A stretch of DNA of 64,000 bases from Paraburkholderia sejongensis (lineage in GTDB: Bacteria > Pseudomonadota > Gammaproteobacteria > Burkholderiales > Burkholderiaceae), in contig NZ_JAJITD010000002.1 in assembly GCF_020880815.1 (NCBI RefSeq), forward strand, positions 434,001 through 498,000. The letters are read 5' to 3'. Below, piece by piece: positions 11,762 to 21,002 of this stretch. The notes below the pieces were generated by a model. It saw only the letters and a program-made list of their open reading frames with translations. It ran no database searches and was not told the DNA's origin. A program made the translations under genes and the position numbers. Each line of letters begins with the position of its first letter. Positions within the stretch are counted from its first letter, which is position 1.

Positions 11762-12629
11762 AGCGGAACACCACCGTCTTGCTGCCGTTGAGCACCACGC
11801 GATGCTCGACGTGCCACTTCACCGCGCGCGCGAGCGTCACGCATTCGACGTCGCGGCCGATCGCCGTCAGTTGCTCCGGCGTCATGCTGTGATCGACGCG
11901 CTCGACTTCCTGCTCGATGATCGGGCCTTCGTCGAGATCGGTCGTCACGTAGTGGGCGGTCGCGCCGATCAGCTTCACGCCGCGGTCGAACGCCTGGTAG
12001 TACGGCTTGGCGCCCTTGAAGCTCGGCAGGAACGAGTGATGGATGTTGATCGCGCGGCCGGCCAGCGCTTCGCACAGCTGCGGCGACAGGATCTGCATGT
12101 AGCGCGCGAGCACCACGAGGTCGGCCTGATGCTCGTTGATCACTTCGAGCACGCGTGCTTCCTGCGCGGCCTTGGCGTCCGACGTGCCGCCGAGCAGCGG
12201 GAAGTGATGGAACGGAATGTCGTAGCTCGCGGCGAGCTGGTAGAACTCCTTGTGGTTCGAGATGATCGCCGGGATCTCGATGTTCAGCTGGCCGGTGCGG
12301 TAGCGGAACAGCAGATCGTTCAGGCAGTGGCCGATCTTCGACACCATGATCACGACGCGCGGCTTCACCGACGCATCGTGCAATTCCCAGCTCATGCCGA
12401 ACTGTTCGGCGAGCGTCACGAACGACGCGCGCAGCGCGTCGAGTCCCGGATCGCCGCCCACCTGCTGAAAGTGCACGCGCATGAAGAACTCGCCGGTGCG
12501 GCTGTCGCCGAACTGCGCGGAGTCGAGAATATTGCTGCCACGCTCGAACAGAAAGCCGGACACGGCGTGAACGATGCCGGGCCGGTCGGCGCACGACAGT
12601 TTGAGGATAAAGCTGTGATCGGTCGACAT
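11760..12629 (-). CDS. purU: Formyltetrahydrofolate deformylase
   Basis: Hydrolyses 10-formyl-THF to THF and formate, balancing the one-carbon pool and supplying formate for purine synthesis. Length 289 residues (E. coli 280). An N-terminal ACT domain (about 8-85, starting FILKLSCADRPGIVHAV) is followed by a formyltransferase fold (about 90-275) with the catalytic region INIHHSFLPSFKGAKPY and the downstream Asp in ATAHYVTTDLDEGPIIEQ. The start at 12629 (MSTDHSF) is the family start; GGGAG lies about 11 bases upstream, so the longer ATG at 12653 cannot be excluded. It forms a same-strand series with the genes upstream, 97 bases after the Nudix gene. Confidence 0.95.
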   Translation of the reverse strand: MSTDHSFILKLSCADRPGIVHAVSGFLFERGSNILDSAQFGDSRTGEFFMRVHFQQVGGDPGLDALRASFVTLAEQFGMSWELHDASVKPRVVIMVSKIGHCLNDLLFRYRTGQLNIEIPAIISNHKEFYQLAASYDIPFHHFPLLGGTSDAKAAQEARVLEVINEHQADLVVLARYMQILSPQLCEALAGRAINIHHSFLPSFKGAKPYYQAFDRGVKLIGATAHYVTTDLDEGPIIEQEVERVDHSMTPEQLTAIGRDVECVTLARAVKWHVEHRVVLNGSKTVVFR

Positions 12630-12726
12630 GACCTTCGTGACTCCCTTCTTCAATGCGTGGTTTGTTTCGGTGTGTGCTGTCTGGATGCGCGGATGCTTGA
12701 GGCGCCGGTGCTTCCCGCGCGGGGCC

Positions 12727-13587
12727 TTAGCCCCTGAAACCAGGCGCCGGCGGCACGAACAGCGCGTCGATCCCGCCGCACGCGTCCTCGTCGATCCAGC
12801 GGCGGCGCAGCAGGCAATCGAGCGTCGCGAGACTCGCGTCGACCGTCAGCGCGCCTTCCTCGATCCAGCGCGCGACTTCGTCGATCCGCGCGAGCCGGTG
12901 CTCGCCCACTTCGCCGTCCTGATTACGCGGCGCGAAATCGGCAGGCAGCGCGAGGTCGTAGATGAAAACCTGCTCGGCCTGGGTGCCTTCCGGCAACGAC
13001 TGCAGCACGTGCGCGGTGCGGCCCGCGACCGCGCGCGACGCGATCTCCCGCGGAATGCCGGCTTCTTCCCAGCACTCCTTCACGATCGTCTCGGCGACCC
13101 CGAAGCCCCAGCCGATCCCGCCGGCGACGACATTGTCGAGCATCCCGGGATCGGTCGCCTTGGTGTCGCTGCGGCGCGCGATCCACATCTGAGGCGCGCC
13201 GCCATCCGCGTATTCTACGACGCCGTTCAGATGCACCGCGTAGGTCATCGTGCCGAAGAAGCGCGACGCGGCGCGTTCGATATACGCGAGCGGCGGCGCG
13301 TCGAACGCGTTACGGATCGCGTAGGTTTCGTCGCGCCAACCCGGGATGCGGCCGTCGGCGGCGAGCGCGCCGATCACCGACGCGAGCGCCGCGCTGCGCA
13401 GATCGACGGTATCGAACGCGGCGACCAGCGTGACGCCGGCCCGGTCGATCTCGAACACGTCGGGCCAGCGCGCGAGCAGCGGCACGTCGCTGTCGCGAAT
13501 CCAGCCGACCTGTTCGGCGCCGATCAGAAACGGCCGATGCGCGTTCGCGTCGAAGCGGCGCGCGGCGGCGATGCAAGGCAAGCTCAT
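12727..13587 (-). CDS. Nudix hydrolase with DUF4743 domain
   Basis: Protein of 286 residues: an N-terminal DUF4743 region (about 1-115) and a C-terminal Nudix domain (about 120-270). The Nudix motif reads GGIGWGFGVAETIVKECWEEAGI, a degenerate form in which KECWEE replaces REUXEE and the first glutamate of the motif is missing, as seen in the Tnr3/YJR142W-like branch. Fungal relatives act on oxidised or damaged thiamine diphosphates; whether this bacterial member does is inference. GGAG lies six bases before the ATG. It follows the LysE gene by 12 bases, and those two probably share an mRNA with apt. Confidence 0.85.
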   Translation of the reverse strand: MSLPCIAAARRFDANAHRPFLIGAEQVGWIRDSDVPLLARWPDVFEIDRAGVTLVAAFDTVDLRSAALASVIGALAADGRIPGWRDETYAIRNAFDAPPLAYIERAASRFFGTMTYAVHLNGVVEYADGGAPQMWIARRSDTKATDPGMLDNVVAGGIGWGFGVAETIVKECWEEAGIPREIASRAVAGRTAHVLQSLPEGTQAEQVFIYDLALPADFAPRNQDGEVGEHRLARIDEVARWIEEGALTVDASLATLDCLLRRRWIDEDACGGIDALFVPPAPGFRG

Positions 13588-13599
13588 AGAAAACTCCAG

Positions 13600-14214
13600 T
13601 CAGTCGCGCAACGCGACGCGAATGCCGATCGCGATAAAGGTCGCGCCGGCCAGCCGGTCGAGCCACACGCCGACCCGCGGGCGGCGGCGCAGCCAGTTGC
13701 CGATCACCCCCGCGCATACGCCGAACAGCGAAAACACCACGACCGTTTGCAGCATGAACAGCACGCCGAGCTCCAGCATCTGCACGGTCACGCTTTGCGC
13801 GCCGTGCGGCTGCACGAACTGCGGCAGGAACACGATGAAGAACAGCGTGACCTTCGGATTGAGCAGATTGCCGAGCACGCTTTGGCGGAACACCGCGGCG
13901 AGCGGCTGCGGCGGGCGCTGATGGGCGGTCGCGAGCCCCTCGCTGCGCAGCGCCTTGATGCCGATCCCGACCAGATACGCGGCGCCTACGAGTTTGATCG
14001 CCTCAAACGCGAGCGGCGACGAGCGCAGCAGCGCGGCGACGCCGAGCGCGGCCAGCGTGGTGTGAAACGTGATGCCGGCGGCAAAGCCGAGCGCCGCGAC
14101 GAGGCCGGCTGCGCGGCCCTGCGAAATGCCGCGCGCGAGCACCTGCAGATTGTCGGGACCGGGCGCGACCGTGATCGCGATCGAGGTGGCGAGAAACAGC
14201 AGGAAGTTGGGCAT
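13600..14214 (-). CDS. LysE/RhtB family exporter
   Basis: Inner-membrane exporter of 204 residues with about six membrane segments. The family signature is clear: the N-terminus ATSIAITVAPGPDNLQVLARGISQGRAAGLVAALGFAAG contains the PGPD motif, and NPKVTLFFIVFLPQF occurs mid-protein. RhtB relatives export threonine, homoserine, leucine or other amino acids; the substrate here is unknown. It lies 19 bases after apt and 12 bases before the Nudix gene on the same strand. Confidence 0.9.
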   Translation of the reverse strand: MPNFLLFLATSIAITVAPGPDNLQVLARGISQGRAAGLVAALGFAAGITFHTTLAALGVAALLRSSPLAFEAIKLVGAAYLVGIGIKALRSEGLATAHQRPPQPLAAVFRQSVLGNLLNPKVTLFFIVFLPQFVQPHGAQSVTVQMLELGVLFMLQTVVVFSLFGVCAGVIGNWLRRRPRVGVWLDRLAGATFIAIGIRVALRD

Positions 14215-14233
14215 CGCGTGGCTCTCGGGAAAC

Positions 14234-14800
14234 TTAGTGGCCGTCGAAACTCGTCACCGTGTACAGCTCGAGGCCGCCGTCGCGCAGCAGCTTCGAACCG
14301 CCGAGTTCCGGCAGGTCGACAATCGCGGCGCCTTCCACGATGCTCGCGCCGAGCCGCTCGAGCAGCATTTTGCCGGCCATCATCGTGCCGCCGGTCGCGA
14401 TCAGATCGTCGATGATCACGACACGGTCGCCCGGCTTGCACGCGTCTTCGTGAATCTCGACGGTCGCGGTGCCGTATTCCAGTTCATACGATTGCGAAAT
14501 CCGCTTGTACGGCAGCTTGCCCGCCTTGCGGATCGGAATGAAGCCGACGCTCAGCTCGTGCGCGACGATCGGGCCGATGATGAAGCCGCGCGCGTCGAGC
14601 CCGGCGATGTAGTCGAGCTTCGCGTCGATATAGCGCTGCACGAACAGGTCGATCAGCACGCGCAGCGACTTCGGCTCCTGCAGCAGCGGCGTGATGTCGC
14701 GAAACTGCACGCCCGGCTGCGGCCAGTCGGGCACCGTGCGTATGTGACTTCTGATGTAGTCGGCCGCATCGAGCGGCGCGCTGTGGAGCGCGTTGGACAT
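14234..14800 (-). CDS. apt: Adenine phosphoribosyltransferase
   Basis: Salvages adenine to AMP using PRPP. Length 188 residues, usual for the family. The PRPP-binding signature [18 protein letters not shown] lies at about 131-148, and the adenine/flexible-loop region with GARGFI-like [15 protein letters not shown] at about 69-84. It is the first gene of a same-strand set apt-lysE-Nudix, and is oriented toward purU, another purine-related gene, though 2 kb separate them. Confidence 0.97.
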   Translation of the reverse strand: MSNALHSAPLDAADYIRSHIRTVPDWPQPGVQFRDITPLLQEPKSLRVLIDLFVQRYIDAKLDYIAGLDARGFIIGPIVAHELSVGFIPIRKAGKLPYKRISQSYELEYGTATVEIHEDACKPGDRVVIIDDLIATGGTMMAGKMLLERLGASIVEGAAIVDLPELGGSKLLRDGGLELYTVTSFDGH

Positions 14801-14950
14801 GATGTCTCCGGATGGACCTCGCTAGGTCCGGTGAAAAGCCTGAATCAGAGGGGCCCGGCGGGCCGGGCTTGCGTCATGGCCCGGGTGAAGGGCGATTCCT
14901 CGTCGCGCCGCCAGATGAGTTACCTCGGCGGCGGGCGGTGGCCGCGAACC

Positions 14951-16954
14951 TCAAGCCGCGGCGGCGCCCGCGCGGCGCTTCTTCGACAACCGCTCCTCGG
15001 CCTGCGCCAGTTGTTCGGGCAAGCCGCGCAGCACCACGATGTCGCTCGCTCGCAGTTTCGTCGACGGATCCGGCTCGACCCCGCGGATGCCGTGCCGGCG
15101 GATCGCGGTCACTTCGAGCCCGAGTTCGAACAGGCCGAGTTCCGCGAGCGTGCGCCCTACCGCGTCGGCGCTCTCGTCGACCGGCACCGATTGTAGCCGC
15201 ACCTGTTCGTGGCCGTCGTCGTCATCGACGTCGTCGGCGCCGTGGAAATAGCCGCGCAGCAGCGAGTAGCGCTCGTCGCGCATCTCCTCGACGCGCCTTA
15301 CCACGCGCCGCATCGGCACGCCCATCACGACCAGCGTGTGCGACGCGAGCATCAGGCTGCCCTCGACGATCTCCGGAATCACCTCGGTCGCGCCGGCGGC
15401 CAGCAGTTTTTCCAGATCGGCGTCGTCGACCGTGCGCACGATCACCGGCAGCGTCGGCTCCATCTCGTGGATGTTGTGCAGCACGCGCAATGCCGACGGC
15501 GTGTTCGCATAGGTAATCGCGATCGCGGCCGCGCGATGCAGACCGGCCGCGAGCAGCGACTCGCGCCGCCCGGCGTCGCCGAATACCACCGATTCGCCGG
15601 CCGCCGCCGCCGCCGATACACGGTCCGGGTCGAGGTCGAGCGCGACGTACGAGAGCCCTTCGTGCTCGAGCATGCGCGCAAGGTTCTGGCCCGCGCGGCC
15701 ATAGCCGCAGATGATCACGTGGCCGCTCTGCTTGAGGCTTTGCGTCGCAATGCGGGTCATCTGCAGCGACTGCATCATCCACTCGGTCGACGACAGCCGC
15801 AGCACGATCCGGTCCGCGTTCTGGATCATGAACGGCGCGGCCAGCATCGACAGCAGCATCGCCGCGAGGATCGCCTGCAGCAGCGTCGGGTTGACCAGAT
15901 GGCGGTCGAGAATCAGGTTCAGCAGCACGAAACCGAACTCGCCGGCCTGCGCGAGCCCGATGCCGGTGCGCATCGCGACGCCCGGCGACGCGCCGAACAG
16001 CCGCGCGAGGCCGGTGATCATGACCGCCTTCAGCAGCACCGGGCCGATGAAAAAGCCCAGCACGATCAGCGGGTGCTGCCAGATCACCTCGGGATTGAGC
16101 AGCATCCCGGTCGTGACGAAGAACAGGCCGAGCAGCACGTCGCGAAACGGCTTGATGTCCTCTTCCACCTGATGCCGGTACGGCGTCTCGGCGATCAGCA
16201 TGCCGGCGATGAACGCGCCGAGCGCGAGCGACAGGCCGAATTTGTCGGTGATGAACGCGGCGCCGAGCGTGACCAGCAGCAGATTGAGGACGAACAGTTC
16301 CTGCGAGCGGCGTCGCGCGACCACGTTGAACCAGCGCGTCATGAAGCTCTGCCCGACGATCAGCAGCAGCGCCAGCGCGACGACGATCTTGACCGCCGCG
16401 ATGCCGAGCGCGCTGGCGAGGTTCTCCGAGCGGCCGCCGAGCGCGGAGATGATGATCAGGAGCGGCACCACCGCGAGATCCTGGAACAGCAGCACGCCGA
16501 AGATGTTGCGGCCGTGCTCGGTCTCGATCTCGAGCCGCTCCGCGAGCATCTTGCTGACGATCGCCGTCGACGACATCGCCAGCGCGCCGCCGAGCGCGAC
16601 GCTCGCCTGCCATGTGATGTGCACCCAGCGCTCCAGCACAAAGCCGAGCGACACCGCCACCGCGACCGTGCCGATCACCTGCAACAGACCGAGGCCGAAC
16701 ACGAGCCGGCGCATCGAGCGCAGCTTCGACAGCGAGAATTCGAGGCCGATCGAGAACATCAGGAACACGACGCCGAATTCGGCGAGGTTCTGCGCGCCGG
16801 CCGAATCCGGAATCAGCCCGAACGCGTGCGGCCCGACCACGATGCCGACGGTCAGATAGCCGAGCATCGGCGGCAGGTTCAGGAAACGAAAGATCACCAC
16901 GCCCGCCACCGATGCCAGCAGCAGGAACAAGGTCATCTCGAGCGGAGAGATCAT
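14951..16954 (-). CDS. Kef-type monovalent cation:proton antiporter (CPA2)
   Basis: Inner-membrane antiporter of 667 residues. About twelve membrane helices (roughly 1-385) contain the CPA2 features FLMFSIGLEFSLSKL and LAQAGEFGFVLLN; a RCK/TrkA-N domain follows (about 405-530) with the nucleotide-binding glycine motif VIICGYGRAGQNLARML, then a TrkA-C domain (about 570-655). This is the KefB/KefC layout for potassium efflux controlled by cytoplasmic ligands, but the glutathione-binding features could not be verified, so substrate and gating are inference. The start at 16954 (MISPLEMTLF) places the first helix at the N-terminus; the 36-codon upstream extension is polar and is rejected. It is divergent from kdsD. 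Confidence 0.92.
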   Translation of the reverse strand: MISPLEMTLFLLLASVAGVVIFRFLNLPPMLGYLTVGIVVGPHAFGLIPDSAGAQNLAEFGVVFLMFSIGLEFSLSKLRSMRRLVFGLGLLQVIGTVAVAVSLGFVLERWVHITWQASVALGGALAMSSTAIVSKMLAERLEIETEHGRNIFGVLLFQDLAVVPLLIIISALGGRSENLASALGIAAVKIVVALALLLIVGQSFMTRWFNVVARRRSQELFVLNLLLVTLGAAFITDKFGLSLALGAFIAGMLIAETPYRHQVEEDIKPFRDVLLGLFFVTTGMLLNPEVIWQHPLIVLGFFIGPVLLKAVMITGLARLFGASPGVAMRTGIGLAQAGEFGFVLLNLILDRHLVNPTLLQAILAAMLLSMLAAPFMIQNADRIVLRLSSTEWMMQSLQMTRIATQSLKQSGHVIICGYGRAGQNLARMLEHEGLSYVALDLDPDRVSAAAAAGESVVFGDAGRRESLLAAGLHRAAAIAITYANTPSALRVLHNIHEMEPTLPVIVRTVDDADLEKLLAAGATEVIPEIVEGSLMLASHTLVVMGVPMRRVVRRVEEMRDERYSLLRGYFHGADDVDDDDGHEQVRLQSVPVDESADAVGRTLAELGLFELGLEVTAIRRHGIRGVEPDPSTKLRASDIVVLRGLPEQLAQAEERLSKKRRAGAAAA

Positions 16955-17144
16955 CGGCAAAAACGCATGGGTAAAGCGTCCTCGTTCGTCAGCGGAACCA
17001 CGCACGAGAGCGCCGTGCGACAGGGTCGGGGAGCCGGTTAAAAAGCAGCCAACAGGCGGCAAAACGGCTGAAAAAGAGGTTGTCGACAGGCTGATGCGGA
17101 CAGCCGTCGGGCGCAGCCCGGCCGGCGCGGCGAACAGGCGCCTT

Positions 17145-17160
17145 TGCTATACTCCGCGCA
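17145..17160 (+). promoter_or_regulatory. Extended -10 promoter of kdsD, possibly leaderless
   Basis: TGC directly precedes TATACT (17148-17153), forming an extended -10 element with no recognisable -35. The expected start point seven bases later falls on the A of the kdsD ATG at 17160, and no ribosome-binding site lies upstream of that ATG. Together this suggests a leaderless mRNA. Confidence 0.5.
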
Positions 17161-18143
17161 TGATAGCGAAAATCAATGGCGACAGGGCACTCACGCTTGC
17201 TCGCGACGTACTCGACATCGAAGCAGACGCCGTGCGCGCGCTTCGCGACCAGCTCGACGGCGAGTTCGTCGGCGCGGTCGATCTCATCCTGGGTTGCCGC
17301 GGACGGGTCGTCGTCTCCGGCATCGGCAAGTCGGGCCACGTGGCCCGCAAGCTCGCGGCCACGCTGGCCAGTACCGGCACCCCCGCGTTCTTCGTGCATC
17401 CCGCGGAAGCCAGCCATGGCGACCTTGGCATGGTGACCGCCGACGACGTGTTCCTCGCGCTGTCCAATTCCGGCGAAACGGACGAATTGATGGCGATCCT
17501 GCCGCTCATCAAGCGGATCGGCGCGAAGCTGATCGCGATGACCGGCCGCCCCGGCTCGAGCCTCGCGCAACTGGCCGACGTGCATCTGAATTCCGGCGTC
17601 GCGAAAGAAGCCTGTCCGATGAATCTCGCGCCCACCGCCAGCACCACCGCCGCGCTCGCGCTCGGCGACGCGCTCGCGGTCGCGGTACTCGACGCGCGCG
17701 GCTTCGGCCGCGACGACTTCGCGCGCTCGCATCCGGGCGGCGCGCTCGGCCGGCGCCTGCTCACTTATGTACGCGACGTGATGCGTACCGGCGACCAGTT
17801 GCCGCAGGTCACGCCGGAAGCGACCGTCAGCGACGCGCTCTTCCAGTTGACCGCGAAGCGCATGGGCATGACCGCGATCGTCGACCACGAAGGCCGCGTG
17901 ACCGGCATCTTCACCGACGGCGACCTGCGCCGCGTGCTCGAACGCGACGGCGATTTCCGCCAGTTGCCGATCGCCTCGGTAATGACCGCCGGCCCGCGCA
18001 CGATCGGCCCGGACGAGCTCGCGGTGGCCGCCGTGGAACTGATGGAGCGCTATCGCATCAATCAGATGCTGGTCGTCGACGACGCGGGCAAGCTGATCGG
18101 CGCGCTCAACATGCACGACCTGTTTTCCAAGAAGGTGATCTGA
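17160..18143 (+). CDS. kdsD: D-arabinose 5-phosphate isomerase
   Basis: Interconverts ribulose 5-phosphate and arabinose 5-phosphate, the first step of Kdo synthesis for lipopolysaccharide. Length 327 residues. A SIS isomerase domain (about 35-180) carries GIGKSGHVARKLAATLASTG and the LSNSGETDE motif, and two CBS domains follow (about 205-325). The start at 17160 matches the family; upstream there is no Shine-Dalgarno but an extended -10 box sits seven bases from the ATG (see promoter). The stop TGATG overlaps the start of kdsC by one base. First gene of the Kdo-Lpt cluster. Confidence 0.95.
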   Translation: MIAKINGDRALTLARDVLDIEADAVRALRDQLDGEFVGAVDLILGCRGRVVVSGIGKSGHVARKLAATLASTGTPAFFVHPAEASHGDLGMVTADDVFLALSNSGETDELMAILPLIKRIGAKLIAMTGRPGSSLAQLADVHLNSGVAKEACPMNLAPTASTTAALALGDALAVAVLDARGFGRDDFARSHPGGALGRRLLTYVRDVMRTGDQLPQVTPEATVSDALFQLTAKRMGMTAIVDHEGRVTGIFTDGDLRRVLERDGDFRQLPIASVMTAGPRTIGPDELAVAAVELMERYRINQMLVVDDAGKLIGALNMHDLFSKKVI

Positions 18144-18703
18144 TGGCCGTGACCGCTCCTACCGCTACCGAACGCGCCAGCCGCGTCAAGCTGATGATTT
18201 TCGACGTCGACGGCGTGTTGACCGACGGCGGTCTGCTGTTCACGGCGGAAGGCGACACGATGAAAGGCTTCAACTCGATGGACGGCCACGGCATGAAGCT
18301 GCTGCGCCAGGCCGGCATCGAGACCGCGATCATCACCGGGCGCAAGTCCGGCATCGTCGCGGCGCGGGTCAAGGATCTGAACGTCGCGCACGTCTATCAG
18401 GGCGTGCAGGACAAACCGCAGGCGTTCGCCGACCTGCTGCAGAAGACCGGCCTCGCCGCCGAAGATTGCGGCTACATGGGCGACGACTGGGTCGATCTGG
18501 CGGTGATGCTGCGAGTCGGCTTCGCGGCCGCGCCGGCCAATTCGCATCCCGAAGTGATCGCGCGCGCCCACTGGGTCAGCGAGGCCCGCGGCGGCTACGG
18601 CGCGGCGCGCGAAGTCTGCGACACGCTGCTGCGCGCGCAGAACAAATATGAAGCGTTGCTGGCGCAGGCATGCAGCGGCGAGCAGAAAGGGCTCGTCGGA
18701 TGA
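18143..18703 (+). CDS. kdsC: 3-deoxy-D-manno-octulosonate 8-phosphate phosphatase
   Basis: HAD-family phosphatase of 186 residues that converts Kdo 8-phosphate to Kdo. HAD motif I is FDVDGVLTDG (about 19-28), motif II lies in AIITGRKSG (about 60-68), and the acidic motif IV is GYMGDDWVDL (about 112-121). This is the compact C0 type lacking a cap, a tetramer in characterised relatives. Its ATG overlaps the kdsD stop and its stop overlaps the lptC ATG, so the three are translationally coupled. Confidence 0.96.
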   Translation: MAVTAPTATERASRVKLMIFDVDGVLTDGGLLFTAEGDTMKGFNSMDGHGMKLLRQAGIETAIITGRKSGIVAARVKDLNVAHVYQGVQDKPQAFADLLQKTGLAAEDCGYMGDDWVDLAVMLRVGFAAAPANSHPEVIARAHWVSEARGGYGAAREVCDTLLRAQNKYEALLAQACSGEQKGLVG

Positions 18704-19299
18704 ATCAGTTTCGCTGGACTTCGCTGATCCCGCTGATCGCGATGGCGGCGCTCGCGGGCATCACCTGGTGGCTGCTGCAAGCCACGTTGCCGCGCAAGAA
18801 CGAAGACGTGGCGCGTCCGAAAGAGCACACGCCGGACTACTTCGCGGACAACTTCTCGGTGTCCGAGCTCGATCAGTCGGGCGCGACGCAATACCGGCTG
18901 ACCGCGCAATCGTTGATCCATTACGAGGACACCGAAGTGAGCGACCTCGTCAAGCCGGCGATGCGCGCGTTCCAGCCCGGCAAGCCGATCGTCACCGCGA
19001 CCGGCGACACCGGTACGGTCAACGCGGACGCGTCGATCGTCGATCTGTACGGCAATGCGCGGATCCTGCGCGCGCCGGGCGCGGGCGATCCGCAGATGCA
19101 GGCCGACTCCGAGCATTTCAGGGTGCTCGTGAACGACGATGTGATCGAGACTGAAAAGCCAGTTAAACTTCAGCGCGGCGTGTCGGTAATGACAGCCAGC
19201 GGCATGAAATACAACAATGTCACCCGGGTTATGCAGCTGTTCGGCAATGTAAGAGGCGCAATCGCCGCATCCGACGCCGGCGGCGGCTCGTCCCACTAA
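18700..19299 (+). CDS. lptC: LPS export protein LptC
   Basis: Bitopic inner-membrane protein of 199 residues that hands lipopolysaccharide from the LptBFG extractor to the periplasmic LptA bridge. A single N-terminal helix (about 8-28) anchors a periplasmic beta-jellyroll, visible as alternating polar/hydrophobic strands such as YRLTAQSLIHYEDTEVSDL and MKYNNVTRVMQLFGNVRGAI. The ATG overlaps the kdsC stop (ATGA), which decides the start. lptA follows after 32 bases. Confidence 0.94.
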   Translation: MNQFRWTSLIPLIAMAALAGITWWLLQATLPRKNEDVARPKEHTPDYFADNFSVSELDQSGATQYRLTAQSLIHYEDTEVSDLVKPAMRAFQPGKPIVTATGDTGTVNADASIVDLYGNARILRAPGAGDPQMQADSEHFRVLVNDDVIETEKPVKLQRGVSVMTASGMKYNNVTRVMQLFGNVRGAIAASDAGGGSSH

Positions 19300-19331
19300 C
19301 AACCCGGGCCATCCATTCCAGGCGTGACTGC

Positions 19332-20003
19332 ATGAACGAATCGCTCCCCCGTTTTGATACCGGCCGCTCGCGCGCGCTGTCCGCGTGCCGCGCCGGACTC
19401 GCCGCGCTGCTGGTCGCGCTGCCGCTCGCCGGCTTCGCGCCGCTCGCGCACGCGGACCGTGCCGACAAGGACAAGCCGCTGAACATCGAAGCGGACAACA
19501 TGACTTACGACGACCTTCGCCAGGTCAGCATCTTCACCGGCCACGTGGTCGCCACCAAGGGGACGATCCTGATCAAGGCAGATCGCGTCGAGGTGTCGCA
19601 AGACCCGCAGGGCTACCAGTACGCGACCGGCACGTCGAGCGGCGGCAATCTGTCGTATTTCCGCCAGAAGCGCGAAGGTCTCGACGAGTACATCGAAGGC
19701 ACGGCCGTGCGGATCGACTACGACGGCAGGCAGGACCTGACCACGCTCACCACCAACGCAACGGTGCGCCGCCTGCAAGGTCTGACCACGCTGCTCGACA
19801 CCGTGCGCGGCAGCGTGATCACATACGACGGCCAGAACGACTTCTATACCGCGAAGGCGGGCAAGGACGTCGCCGGTCCGGGCAATCCGACCGGCCGCGT
19901 GCGCGCGATGCTGACGCCGCGCAACGCCGGCGCCGCGCCGATAACCGGCGCGTCGGCCGCGCTCGCGCCGTCCAACTCGATCCAGGGAGCGCCGAACCAG
20001 TGA
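19332..20003 (+). CDS. lptA: LPS transport periplasmic protein LptA
   Basis: Periplasmic bridge protein of 223 residues that carries lipopolysaccharide toward LptD. A long signal peptide (about 1-41, hydrophobic core [16 protein letters not shown], cleavage after AHA) precedes the OstA-type fold with [26 protein letters not shown] at about 47-73, the family hallmark. The C-terminal 35 residues are Ala/Pro-rich and probably disordered. The start follows a weak GGCGTGACTGC region; no better start exists. Its stop overlaps the GTG start of lptB. Confidence 0.94.
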   Translation: MNESLPRFDTGRSRALSACRAGLAALLVALPLAGFAPLAHADRADKDKPLNIEADNMTYDDLRQVSIFTGHVVATKGTILIKADRVEVSQDPQGYQYATGTSSGGNLSYFRQKREGLDEYIEGTAVRIDYDGRQDLTTLTTNATVRRLQGLTTLLDTVRGSVITYDGQNDFYTAKAGKDVAGPGNPTGRVRAMLTPRNAGAAPITGASAALAPSNSIQGAPNQ

Positions 20004-20797
20004 GCACCATCAGCACCCCCACCGCGCCCCTGCCCCATCGCAAGCCGGCCGGCACCAGCAGTTCGCTGGTCGTGCGCAATCTGAAGAAGCGCTACGGCTC
20101 GCGCACGGTCGTCAAGGACGTGTCGCTCGACGTGAAAAGCGGCGAAGTGGTCGGCCTGCTGGGCCCGAACGGCGCCGGCAAGACCACCTCGTTCTATATG
20201 ATCGTCGGCCTCGTGCCGCTCGATGCCGGCGAGATCGACCTCGACGGCAAATCGATCAGCCTGCTGCCGATCCACAAGCGCGCGTCGCTGGGTTTGTCGT
20301 ATCTGCCGCAGGAAGCTTCGGTGTTCCGCAAGCTCACCGTCGAGCAGAACATTCGCGCGGTGCTGGAATTGCAGCATGAGGAAAACGGCAAGCGGCTCAG
20401 CAAGGATGCGATCACGTCGCGCACCGAAGCGCTGCTCGACGAGTTGCAGATCGCGCATCTGCGTGACAATCCGGCGCTGTCGCTGTCGGGCGGTGAGCGC
20501 CGCCGGGTCGAAATCGCCCGCGCGCTGGCGACCAACCCGAGCTTCATTCTGCTCGACGAACCGTTCGCCGGGGTCGACCCGATCGCGGTGCTGGAAATCC
20601 AGAAGATCGTCAAATTCCTGAAGCAGCGCAATATCGGCGTGCTGATCACCGATCACAACGTGCGCGAAACGCTCGGCATCTGCGACCACGCGTACATCAT
20701 CAGCGACGGCAGCGTGCTCGCGGCCGGCGCGCCCAGCGAAATCATCGAGAACGAAAGCGTGCGGCGCGTCTATCTGGGCGAGCATTTCCGCATGTAA
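20000..20797 (+). CDS. lptB: LPS export ABC transporter ATPase LptB
   Basis: ATPase of the LptB2FG extractor, 265 residues. Walker A GPNGAGKT at 55-62, ABC signature [13 protein letters not shown] and Walker [14 protein letters not shown] are all intact. The start is the GTG at 20000: it overlaps the lptA stop (GTGA) and has GGGAG nine bases upstream. It carries an N-terminal extension of about 20 residues rich in Pro/Thr/Ser compared with the E. coli protein. lptF and lptG are not in the window. The next gene, rpoN, follows after 205 bases, a neighbour pairing conserved across proteobacteria. Confidence 0.97.
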   Translation: MSTISTPTAPLPHRKPAGTSSSLVVRNLKKRYGSRTVVKDVSLDVKSGEVVGLLGPNGAGKTTSFYMIVGLVPLDAGEIDLDGKSISLLPIHKRASLGLSYLPQEASVFRKLTVEQNIRAVLELQHEENGKRLSKDAITSRTEALLDELQIAHLRDNPALSLSGGERRRVEIARALATNPSFILLDEPFAGVDPIAVLEIQKIVKFLKQRNIGVLITDHNVRETLGICDHAYIISDGSVLAAGAPSEIIENESVRRVYLGEHFRM

Positions 20798-21002
20798 GCA
20801 CCCACAGGATCGCCGGTCACGCGAACGCGTTCGGCCGGCCCCTGTCGCCGCTTTTTGCGGCAACCGCACATTCCCCAACGTCGATTTTTCCGGCGGCGCC
20901 GGCCGACGATTCGCGGCGCCTGCAATAGGCGTATCCGTAAATTGCGAGTGCCGCAAGGTATCGCGGTCGTGGCAAACTCTCTACAATGAATCTCAACTTG
21001 CC

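Noticed and set aside
15209..17041. A 610-codon plus-strand frame opposite the Kef-type antiporter
   Set aside because: The antiporter on the other strand has full membrane and RCK domains. This frame is low-complexity Arg/His/Gln sequence typical of antisense shadows.
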